Shown here piece by piece: positions 31,227-43,200 of a stretch of DNA of 64,000 nt; the first letter of the stretch is position 1; every line of letters starts with the position of its first letter. The notes beneath the pieces were generated by a model. The model was not told where the DNA came from. It made no database searches and was given only the letters and a program-made list of their open reading frames with translations. Source of the DNA: Brachypodius melanocephalos. Its lineage: Eukaryota > Chordata > Aves > Passeriformes > Pycnonotidae. A program made the translations under genes and the position numbers. The stretch is taken from the NCBI GenBank assembly GCA_013398615.1, contig VZSR01000514.1, positions 10,459,256 to 10,523,255 on the forward strand, read 5' to 3'.

Positions 31227-34200
31227 GTGGGTGGGTGGATGGGGGGCGGTCCGGGGAGAGGGGGGGCCCGCAAGGCACAGCGCGGGGTTGGGGCCGCACC
31301 GCACGAAAGATGGGCTGACTGCAGCTCCCGCTGTGCTGTGCGAGTCCCGCACACGGAACGGGAGCTTTTGGGGGTCAGCTCGGTGCTCTTGAGGATTATT
31401 TAAACGAAGGGAACCCGCAGAGCCTGGGATGATGGGGAGAGGAGTCTGCGGCAGGCACGTCCCGCGTGGTTCTGTGTTTGCTGTTGTCACTGCACGTGTG
31501 GCAGTGATGCCTTAGTGTGAGGATCAGAACTATGCTGCTACTCAGAATCTGAAAAACATGAAAGGTAAGACTTAAGGCTTCAGCAGGTGCTGGCAGTATG
31601 TAGGAGATCCCCTGATAATATTTTTTAGAGCATTACCCACACTGGTGTTTCTGTAAATTGATGAACTTTGCTCTCAGATTAGCTGGAGCTTCTCGCAGGG
31701 TACTCGCAACCCAGAAAAGGAGAATGTCTGTACTGGCGTTAATGATTGCCCAGCTTGGGAATGACTCAAAAGCAGAGTGTGGTCTTGGTGAGTTACTCCC
31801 AGTGCCCACAGACAGGGAAATCCTTCACTTTTAGCTGGGTGATGCTGTCCAGGTAACACGAGTTAACTTTAACTTAACTAACTTTAATTTATTAGGCTGA
31901 CTTGCCAATGTGTCTGTGTTGGCCCTGCTTGACCAGATCATAGCCATGGCCTCCAGGCACAGCCAAACCAAGCATAAATAACAACAACTGCATAAATACT
32001 GCCAGAGATCAGATCATTCCTTTAGAAACCAGGACATATTCAATGATACCTGTGTCGTGGTTCACCAGATGCTTTTGACATTGTTTTTTTGTGCTAGATT
32101 TTAAACTTCATTTATGTTGGGTTGCAGGCTGTTATTTAATAACCTTTGTCACTGCATTTGCTGAAACCTTCTGCATGGAGGCAACGTAAACTGCAGTCCA
32201 ACTTACAATAACGTCAGAAACACGCTGATGGAACAAGAGTCAAACTCTGGCCTTGGGCTAAATGTAGGAAATTATGTGCTTTCTCTGGAAATCCTGGGAA
32301 TGTCTAAGCCCTTTTTGCCTGTTAGTCACAGGGAGCCCTCAGCAGCTGATCTGCCCTGCCTGCCTGTCTGGAAGGGGCTGCAGGGGTCTTTGAGGAGAGT
32401 TTGGAGATGCAGTCCAGCAACAGGCTCTGGAATGCTGTGCAGGGAGAGCTGATCTTGTTTGGGCAGGATTTGGTGAGCAGTGGAGAGGCAATGATCGTAG
32501 CTATGGGAACTGGAAACAGCAGAATGGAAAAGTGCCAGGAAGGGAAAAAAAACCCACCAAACCACTTTGTTCAGGTCATTCAGTGTAAGTGGTGAAGAAT
32601 AATCATTTTCCTTGGGTAAAGTCAAGTAGCCTTATTTATCTGCCTATTAGGTTAGTAATTGTTCTGGCTCACACCATTTAAACTCTTTATTGACTCATTA
32701 TCCTATTGCCAGTTGGTCATTAATATTTGTGTCTGCGTCACAGTACAGATGGGTGGTTTCAAGCAGATGGATCAAAGCCAGAAGGAGCTCTTTTTTAATT
32801 AATTCATTTTTTAAAATCAATTAAAGAGCCATAATTGCAGATAGCAAGGAACCTTATAACTAATTCAAATTGCTGTGGTCCTCTGCTAAAGGAGCTGTCT
32901 AACATCTTTCAGTGCATATGTATGTCCAACAGAAACCTTAAATACCATTTGGATAACTCAGAGTACAGATAAGGACTCTTACAACAGGACAGCTGACCTG
33001 TTCTTTTCAGGCTGTCTTGCTACATCATCTCCCCCATTACAGCAATTAACTTAGTGTGACAACATATAGTACACTCCAATAAAAATTATCAGTAAACATA
33101 CTAATTTGTCATTAGTTTCATGTGACTGAAGCTGTCCTGACCTCCTAAAACCACATTTGCTGCATTATTTCTCTTGTTTTCAGCCGAATTCTGCTGTGCA
33201 GTTATTTAATTTAGTGTTTGCAAGAGCAGCAGTGTGATTTCTGCCAGCAGAATTTGGCCTGGTTTGTATTTGTGATGGCTGCAGAGGGATGCTTCCCTCT
33301 TGTTTGTTTGTTTTTAGCCAACAGTACAGTTAGATGGAGCAGAAACATGGCCAGAGGAGCTGATGGACAGTGGAACACCCTAAGCAAGGTGACATTCAGT
33401 AACCTGCTGGTGCTGTAGAGACCCTCCTGAGCAAGGCATCAGTAGCTGGTATAACCTGTGGTGAAACACGGAGTGTAGCAGCTGGGAATGCTTTGTTTAT
33501 TGCTGACGTCCCTACAGCCCTGATAAATCTTACCTGTGAAATATTGAAGGATTCAGTGTGCACTGAGAGGGGCTTGGTGGGTTGGAGGCTGTGAGGATGA
33601 ACCACAGGGGTGTTTGTTGAGCAGAGCTTGTCAGGGGATAAGGTGAATCTGGATCCTTGATACTCATCCACACTGTGGCAGCCAGGCACCCGTGTGCCAA
33701 AAGATGTTGGCACCCCTGGTTTAACCCCTGGAGCCAGGAATGTCTCTAAATTCTCCAGAGACTGTTGTTGGTATCTTCAGGTGGGGATATTAGAGCAGTG
33801 GATGGCTAAAAAAGCCAAAAGTGTCTCAATAAGATAATTTACCCCTTTAAAACTTTTAAGACGTAATGTTTCTTGGTTAACTTACTGTGGCATATCATTG
33901 TTGCTTTGAAAAAGTTGTGTAAACCCCAGCCATCTCTTCCCAGCGTGTGCAGTTCACTGGCAGATGCTTTGGAGCAGATCAGAAAGGCCATCGGTGACTT
34001 AAAGGCTTCTCCTGGAGCCGGCCCTAACAGAGCCTCAGCGCCGTGCTGTTATTGTCTTAATCGATTTACACAGCATTGACACGAGGTGAGCTAGTTGCTT
34101 TTTATCTTCCAAATAGCAGGGAGCTGGTCCCTTAACAAGGCAGAAGGTGGTTAAACACCCATAAAAGATGCTCAGGCTGTGCTCTGGCATTTGCATTTAC

Positions 34201-37200
34201 AGCTGTGTGCTGATAGAGTGTCCATTAGCATATCCATATGAAAAGCACACAGTGGTTGGACCTTTACAACATCCTGTTGTTGGGCTGGGCCGGTGCATCT
34301 GTTAGCACAGCTTTCTACAGAGCCCTTGAAAAGGGCAGCGGAAATCTGGGGAGCAGGGAGGCTGGGGAGCAGCTGGGCACTCCTGTTAAAATAAAATACC
34401 TGGAGAGCCTAACAAGAAGAAGATTGTGAGGAGAACAAGCGGAACCGGGATCGTAAAACAATTCAGGGTGTGGGGGTTCAGACGAGTTGGGAGCTCACAA
34501 AGGAGCCTTTTGGAAGTGTGTGTGCCAGGAGGAGTAGGATATCTTTGTTGTCACAGCAGATAAGGTGGCTTAGCACAGGCTGTGCACATGTTCAGAGTTC
34601 CAAGGCTTGCTGTGCCTTGGGGACATTTGATAGGAAAGGAGTTGTTCCTCCTAGAAAGAGACTTTCAAGTAAAGTATACAGCCCCTTGTGTAAATATCTG
34701 CTAATTTGTTTTTGTACTTGACTCTCTTTGCACTTTCTACCCAAAGAAACCTGGTGACCCAGGTGTCAGTGCCCTCCTGAAGCAGCAGACACACAAAATT
34801 GAAGCACTTCTGTATTGTCATGTGGCTGTTCCCTGGCAGACGCAGAAGGGGATCCAGGAAGCACATGTTATTTTTATTAAATACTGAATTCTAGATTTCA
34901 CTGTTGTGGCATATTGTTGCCTACAAATCTGTTGTCTTCCCTGCTGTTCAGGGAGGTGGACTGTGATTTATGATGTTGGATAATTTGTGCAGTAATTCTG
35001 GTATCCAGCTGTATTCAGTGGCCTTTGTAGAGAATTCAGGACAAGATCGACTTTGTGTTTGTTTTAGTGTGCAACTTCCAGGGTTTCTTTCTACCTCTGA
35101 AAAATTCTAAATTATCAAAACACCTAAATAAAGGCGTTGGTGGGTTTTTAAAGTTTGCTTTGAGCTACAATTTAGTGACTTTTTTCAGTTTTTACTGTCA
35201 AACACTGTCTCAAAGTGGTGTTTCCAGAGTATTCACTTTTTTAACTGCACCCTTCCTTATGTCACCCTTGCCCACCCTTAAGTAACATTGGCCTCTTCTT
35301 GTGGCTCCTTCATGTGTGCCTATTAACCTGCTTTTATTCATGTGCAAAGGTAATGCCCTCCTATTTTTTAATCCCTTTTGCAATCCCTCCTTTGGATTGC
35401 CTCCAAATTATCCCCTTCTATATTTAGAGAGAGGTGAGCCATATGGGGCTGGAGAGGAAATTGTGCTGGGGAGATGGCAGATGTAGAGATGAGTTTGAGG
35501 CACAGGAATGCAAGAGGGACTGGGGCCAAAAAATGCTGTGTGTGTAAGGATTTGTCAGGGCAGCCTTGCTACGTGGAGCAGAGAGTTGGATCACCAGAGA
35601 ACCAGGACTTTAATAGGCCTGGCTGTACTCAGGAGCAGTGACAGGACATCAGTGAAGGGAAACACCTGGAGGTCAGGGGACAAAAAGTGGCATCAGAGAT
35701 GTGACAGCAGGATTGAAGCAGTTCGGGTGTGCTGTGGTGGCAGAAATCAGAGGAACAGAGAGTTTGGGGTGCTGGGATAGAGGAGGAAAATCCTGGAGTT
35801 TTATCCACAGTCTCTGATTCCATTGATTCCATTCCATTCTGAACCCACCAGGTTTAAAAACACCGAGGAATTCAGTGTTTCCATGGAATTACGAGGGGCT
35901 TGTACCATGTGAGGATGGACAAAGGCACTTACGGCTTCCTTCAGGCTTCTGAAATAATGACTTTGCCTGTTGTTATTGCAGAAGCTGAAATAGCCTCTGT
36001 AATGGCAGGAACACAGATTTGCAGAGAAAATACAGCACTTTTTTGCCAAAAAATACACTTCTTAAGCAGAGCAAATGTGCTCTCCTCCCACCAGGCATTT
36101 CCACAGCTGGACCCCAGAAGGGGTTATTGCTCTGAGCCAGAAAACCCTTTTGGATCCTCAGGTGTGTATGGTGCTCCCAGGGAGGTTTTACCTGGGAAAA
36201 ACCTGCAAGATTAGGAGAGGTTTTACCTGGAACATCAGCACCGTGGCCCGTGCAGAGGACACTAATATTAGCCCTGCCCAGAGGGGAGGATGGTGTTGCT
36301 GCACAGATCCTGCTTTTACTTTGTGGTTTGGTTGCGGGTGCTGTTGGCTCCCTGTGTTTCAGACCAGGTATCAGAGTCTCCTGAGAGGTTTACACTGAAG
36401 CACACTCATATTTGCCCACTGATGCAAAAGAGTCAAATAGCAGAAGTGCTCAGCATGCTTTCTTTTTTTAAAAAAAAGACTCAAAGCACTCTGAAAAACC
36501 AAAAGCAGGATAAAAAGCCAATTCTGGAAATGTCAAGTAGCACATTTCCAAACCCCTTTGATGTTGGACAGTCTCTAAGCTGAGGTTTGTTGCCTCGAAA
36601 GGGTTTTCTGCCCCACTGCCCATCTGCACAGGACCTCTGGCTGTGGGCTGGACTTTCCCTCTATTCCTGTCTTAGGAAAAAAGCTTGACTGCAAAACACA
36701 GTAGGAAAAGATGGGAAATGTGAAGTTTAGCCTTACACCTTTTCCTTAGTTGCTTCAGCCATGTGCAGGATAATGTGAATTCAAGTTTGATGATTCCCAG
36801 TCCTGATTCCAGGACCATTGCTTCTCCTATGAGTGTCACAACCTTTACATTGTCTGAAAGAACAGGTTTTGTGTTTTATGTGCCCAAAGGCTGCCCATAA
36901 AGGTTGGCAAGGGCAGTTGGCTAAGTCTGCACAAGGTCAGTGAGGATGTCCAATAATTGTCCTAACACTTTACCTGTTATGGAGCAATAATGAGAGTTTT
37001 TTTCATTATTTTCGGGTGAGTGAGCCTGGCAGATGCTGACAGCCAGCAGATGTGTAAAGTTCGAGGTGATTTGTAAGGGACTGGCTCATCTGACGCATGG
37101 TAATTGCATTGTGGGACATTGTCACTCAGCCCCGTGTCCTGCTCCGGCAGAACGAGGTAAAGGTCAGTTCAAAGAGCTGCTGAGGCATCTGGGGCAGCTC

Positions 37201-40200
37201 AGGGCTGGAATTAAACCCCTCACATCCACTCCTCCCCTGGGCAGGTGCTCATAGTGTGCCAAGAGCCAGGTGAGTGCCTCAGGTGTGGATTTAGGGATCA
37301 TTTGGGTGACTGAGGGGTTGTTTGGATCTGGACTGGGCTGAAATCCCTCCTCTGGTGAGACTGATGTGGGAGCTCAGTGCTCATCTGTCCACTTTTAATT
37401 TGGGGCTTGGAAGGGGTTTTTTTTGTGACTTTTTCCTTCAGTGCCTTTGTCCCGTGGCTGTTCCCCGGCAGAGCAGGCACTGGCGGCACAGCCTGCGTGA
37501 CACACAGCTGCAGGGGACAGTGGCCTTTCCATCTGCTCCCTGCTGCCACCTCTGTTCTGCCATCCCCTCCAAGAAGGGCCCTGACAAGTTCCTTTTGCCA
37601 CTGTAGCTGAGTTTGGCATTTGTTACACCCTGAAAGGTCAGAAGCTGCTGTGCCTCACTCAGGTGAAGCTCCCCTGTTCCTGCTTTTGGGCATTAGGAGT
37701 GGTGTGAGCAGTGATGTTGGAAACTGAGTGGATTTGTCTGATGCTGAGCCTGGTGATGGCCCCAAACAGGGAGGGAGAGGCAGCCTTGGGATGACCACAG
37801 CCACCTGGACCATGCTGGGTCCCTGCAGCATGGAAAGCAGGTCTGCCTGTCCATGTGTTCTAATCAGGATCGATTTTCCTGGTGCTTATGGAGTTTCAAT
37901 GGGATCTTTATCACAGCCAGAATGTGTGGAAGTCAGCTGAAGGCCTGATTGACTGGGTTTCCTGGGTGTGCCTGTGCTTCTGTGATGGACCTGCTGATAA
38001 ATCTGTAACACGCTGGGGATCTCGATAACACGTGTGTGGTGTATTTCATCTCCTGCTGCCTCATTCTTCTGCCCTTGCAGGTACCTAATCCCTTGCTCTT
38101 TATCTTACAAGACATCACATTACAAATCTTGTTCTTTATTCTTCTCCGGACATCCCCACACTTGCCAGCAGTGGAAATTGCAGTACCCTGCCTTGCTTTG
38201 CTGGGAGTGTGAGCAGTGGGGTCAGTTCAGAGGCTGGAGGTTTCCCTGGAAGCTTTGCAGCCCTGTGGACTCACTGAGCAAAACATCTGTGAGACACAGA
38301 CCTTCAATCCACCTCTTTTAGTCCCTCCACATGCAAAACCTGCCAGACCAGGGAAACTGAGTGAGAGTTTTGCTGTAAATGTGATTGGAGCCAGGTTTTC
38401 TCCCATGCAGAGCTGTTGGTAGAAGTTCTCCCTAATTATTTAAGCTCTGAGTTAACAGTTGTTTACTGGGCTGCAGGCTCTGCTCACCGTCCCTGTGCTG
38501 AGCATCCAGAGATGGATTCATCCCAGTGTATGTGATACTGAATGTACAGGTGAGTGTGAGTTCTGTGCAGGATTTAGCAGAGCTTACAGGGGTCTTTTCA
38601 GAGATGCTAATTGGGAAGGGAAAGGTGACTTTTCATTGGAAAGGTATTTTTGTAGAAATAAGTCTTCTCTAGAGTTTTATGGATTTCTGTTTCATTTAGG
38701 GTTCTAGGATATTTTTAAAAGTCCTTTTCATATGTCACCAGAGGCCTCCCATTTTTTTATCCAGCTTGGCCTAACTCTTTGTAGACCTGATCCTAAGCAT
38801 TTCCTGAGCTCATTTGTTGGGGTGATGATTGCTGGTGGCCACAAAGGCATGAAGCAGTCTGGGATGTGCCCAGACTCCTGCTTTGCTCAGGAAGTTTCAC
38901 TCTGGTTTTCATCCAAAATGCTGAGAGAGAAGTGAAATTTATAGTGCAGGAAAACTGAATCTGTGCTTTCACCCTGTGAGGGTGCTGGTTTGTCTGTGCA
39001 GGTCTGTGGTTGGTGTTGTCCCTGGATTAATTATGTTGACCTTTGAGGAATAGAAAAAGCAGATTCTAATTCAACAAATGTCTGCTTCCAGGCAGTTGTG
39101 AATCATGGGATTTTTTTTTCTCTAAGAGTGTGCAGGGAGGCTTTGCATTTAGAATATTTTTTTTTAGCCATGGCACACTCTACTAAAGTTTGTTTTGTAT
39201 CCAAATTACACTGATTTGCTTTTTAACTCCAGCTGAAACAGTGTCTCAAATAACAGATGTGGAATATTGTCATCCCACTGTCACACCAATTGTTCATTGT
39301 TCTGAGAAGGTCACATCATAATTCATTAACAATAATTATTCCCTGGGTACACCCTGCACTTCTTCACTCAATTGCTTCATTAACTTGAGAGTGAATCTCA
39401 CATTCAGTGCTCCAATCAATGAAGATATATTTATAATGTACAAGTGGATGCTATTAGTTACAATATATTAACTGCCTAATTTAAAAGAGAAAAGCTATCT
39501 TTATGAAGGGCAATTAACCACTAAGTGTAATTGATAATTCACATATCTATGATTAGGAAAGACAAATAATAAGAAAGAAATGAATCACCAGCATTATTAA
39601 AGAAGACACTGACATGCAGTTTTGATGAGCAGAAGGGGCTCTCTGGGTCAGGATCAGATTTCCAAGAATCCTTTGATGGAAAGTTCATCATCAGATCTTT
39701 TGTCTCGAGGTTGCTTTGGTGTTTGCACGAAGCAATTGAGATCATCTTCCCTACAAAATGGATCTAACATCTTTTGTTGTCTTAAGAATCAGTCCAGGGA
39801 CTTCCTTAATAGAAAAGTCCTTTTTCATTTTAATACAGAGACTCGTAGTGTTTTTATAAGAATTTGTAAGCCTGGTTCCAGACTTACCTAAGCATCTGAA
39901 TCTGCATGTGCTCAGGTCCTCAAAGATAATTATGCACAAATTCACATGAAAACTGACAAGAAGTAGGCATTTTCACGTGTTAGAGGAGCTGAGTGACACT
40001 CCCTCAGACAAATGTTTTGGGTTTTTTTCAAATTGTGGTACATTTTCAGTGCTTCCCGTTTTCTGTGGTCACTCTGAAATACATTGAGTCTCCCAACAGC
40101 TGACAGCTCATCCTTAAGGAAGAGGCTTTTTGGGAACATCCACAGCAGGTCACCAGCTTGAGAAAGAAAGCTGCTCAGAGGCAGAGGGCTGGCAGGGGAT

Positions 40201-43200
40201 TCACAGAATCACAGGATGGTTTGGGCTGGAGGGGACCTCAAAGACCCCATCCCACCCCTGCCATGAGCAGGGACACCTTCCACTATCCCAGGCTGCTCCA
40301 AGCCTCGTCCATCCTGGCCTGGGACACTTCAGGAATGGGGCAACAGCACAACCTTTGCAGAGTACCAATCCACAGGAGCCATGTCCTTGGCCCTGGACAC
40401 TCGTGGCTGTGTTTTCTTCCCCTGAGAAGCCATTTACCTGTAAACGTTTATTAACGTATCAGTTAATCAGGGCCAGATTAACCACCAAGGGATTATCCAC
40501 CAGGTAACAGCACAGGTGTTTCATGAGAGATCTCATGATAAATGCGACTGGATCCACCTCAGTGCTGATAAAACATCATTGAACGAACTGGCAGCTGCAG
40601 TGCCCAGAGTCGGGATTTCAGGTGCATCCGGTCAAGGCGAGGATCCCGCTCCTGCTTTGGAATATCATCTTCACCATTGTGAACTCACACTCCTGCCTCA
40701 TTTCCTTCATCTAGCTAACCCCTCTGCTGCCTTCCCCCCACAGGATCAAAGCCTCCGGGCTGAAGCTGCAGCTCTGCACCAACGAGACCCAAGCGACCCG
40801 GGAGAATTTTGTGAGGAAGCTGCGGGGCCTGGGCTTCGACGTCTCTGTGGCCGAAGTGACGGCGCCGGCGCCGGCCGCCTGCCGCCTGCTGAGGGAGCGC
40901 GGCCTGAGGCCGCACCTGCTGGTGCACGACGGTGCGACAGCACTGGGGACACGGGGAGGGAGGGAAAACGCTCCAATTTCCTCTTTGTTTTGGGACAGAT
41001 GAGTAGGTGTCTGACAAGCACTTGATTCAGAGATTTATTTATTTTGTCACGTGTTGCCGCGGGTGAAGGGACGCGTGGATCTGGGGAAGCGCCGTCGCTT
41101 CTGTGGGGTCTGGTATGGTGAGGGATTTGTGATCTTCTGGGTTTTTTTCCTCCTTCTGTAGATCTCCTCCCTGAATTTGCTGAGGTTGATAAGACAAACC
41201 CAAACTGTGTGGTTCTTGGAGATGCAGCAGAAAACTTCACCTATGCAAACCTTAATGAGGCCTTCAGAGTTCTGATTGGGATGGAGAAGCCTGTTTTGAT
41301 CTCCCTTGGAAAAGGGTGAGTCAAGCTCTGTTTTTCCTCAAATCTCTGCATTTTTTATTAACATCTTTAATGGAGAAGTCAATGTGGGCATTCCCAGTAC
41401 CAACGTTTCAGTTTTTAATCTGTGCACCTGTGCTGAGAGCCTGATCTGATCAATGAAGAGGGCTTCTGGTGCTTGAAGAGAGCCTCAAAACCTTTTAGGG
41501 ATCATGGAGATTGTGGATTTCGATGTGTGTGACCCCCAAGTGAGTGAGTATATAGTATTTCAGAGGTGAGAACTGTTGGTTTAACTGCTGCCTGTAGCCA
41601 CATGTTCCTCTCTGAACTGAATATAAATGGTTTTTCATAGTGAAAGAAACCCAAAATTTCCACAGGCCGTACTTGGGTAAAGAGCTGTTGGTGTAGATTT
41701 GTGATGCAGTTGGGTGCTTTTGAAGTGGCAATTGTTTTGGTAGTTATAATGTCAGACAGCATTTTTAATTATTCTCTGCCCATTAAAGATAAATTTTGAC
41801 CTCCTGCTTTCAGACACAGGAAAAAATCCAGTCAGGGAGTTTGAATGTTTTCCTGAAAATAATTGATTTAGATGTATTCTGAGGTTTTAAACAGGACGTT
41901 ACTAATTTCTGTGCTGAATAATGACAAATCCCAACGAGTTATTCTTATCTGTTGTGTTATGCATGGGTTTAAAAGAGACTCTGCATGTTTGTCTTGGGGA
42001 AAGTGCAGTGACAACTTTGCTCAGTGGTTCAATAGACTGTAATGGGCATGAAAACCCTTCTTAGTTTGTGGGTTATTGATCCAGCTGGGGAGAATTTATC
42101 AGTGGGAAGGAGCAGTTAAATTCATTGTATTGCCTTACCTGACACTCATGCTCTAATCCTCCAACAGGGGTGAAAAATCCTCACTGCTTCTCAGAAGGAT
42201 AAGGAGAAAATGTTGAGCCAACAGCAGAATGGCTAATGTACATGGAACAATCAAATTTTGTGTTATGAAATACCATATTTCATAATTAAATATAGAATCA
42301 ACCTTTGCTTAGGAACTGTATTGTCATCAATGCAAAAATGCTTTATTGCCCTGTGCATGTAAAAGTATTTATTTAGTCATTCATTGATAGAAACAGCTCC
42401 TTTTGGTTACTTCTTTGAAATATTAAAAATATTCCCTTTTTGTTAAAAAATGAAGATTTTGGGAGATTCAGAGCTCAGTTTTCACCAAGAGCATATTGCT
42501 TTTTAATGGCTGATCATTGAGGTAATGTGAACACAAGTTCTTTGGTAGAGTTCTCTGACTCTGAAGAGGAAGATTATAAATTATAAGAACTCTTCTCCTG
42601 ACTGGAGAAGCCTCTTTGATGCAAAGGGCCAAGTGCAAAACCCAGCTTCATTTTTAACCTGCAGAACCAGCACAGCTGGGTGGACCTTAGCAGCGTGCCT
42701 GCCTTGGGCCAGCAGGTTGGTGTTGGTAGAAGTTTCAGTTCATTCCATAGAAAACAAAAGTGTCAGAGTCACTGAAGCAGAATGCCCTGCTCCTGGAAAT
42801 GGAGTGATTTACATTTAGCATCTGTTTTGGGCTGAGAGTGGGAATTGGCTTTGTAATTTCTTCTGTCATGCCACTGTCAGAAAATTAAGCTGTTTACGCC
42901 AGACTATAGAAGGTTAATGGCTCTTCTAGCAGAGGTCAAGTGGTCATTTTAAAGGAAGGCTATGCTGAATAATCGAAAATGGCAGAAGGATAAGGCATAA
43001 AATCTTAGCTGACTGCTCATCCTACCTTTTTCCTGTCATATAGAAGCCTGTCTTTGCTCTGCCCAGAGCTTGGAAGACCTGCATGAATGTGAATTGTTGG
43101 TCCAGAAAAACTCTCTAAAGACACCTTCTAATTCCATGAGCTTCGTGGCAGTGGGAGCATTTTTAGAAGGAGCAAAATTCAGCTTGGAGGGCTTTTTTAG

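Larger units (their letters stand above)
31227..40743 (+). other. LHPP: LHPP intron 1 (9.5 kb)
   Basis: Noncoding. It holds one CR1 fragment near its 3' end and two candidate regulatory blocks listed separately. Otherwise no recognisable gene or repeat. Confidence 0.75.

Noticed and set aside
30814..31392. 192-codon ORF suggesting LHPP starts upstream of 31,105
   Set aside because: The extra N-terminal part is read from a CR1 fragment and CpG promoter sequence. The family N-terminus matches the ATG at 31,105, and the frame past 31,226 is intron.
40516..41025. 169-codon plus-strand ORF overlapping LHPP exon 2
   Set aside because: It is in a different frame from LHPP exon 2, is open because of the GC-rich exon, and does not respect the splice sites.
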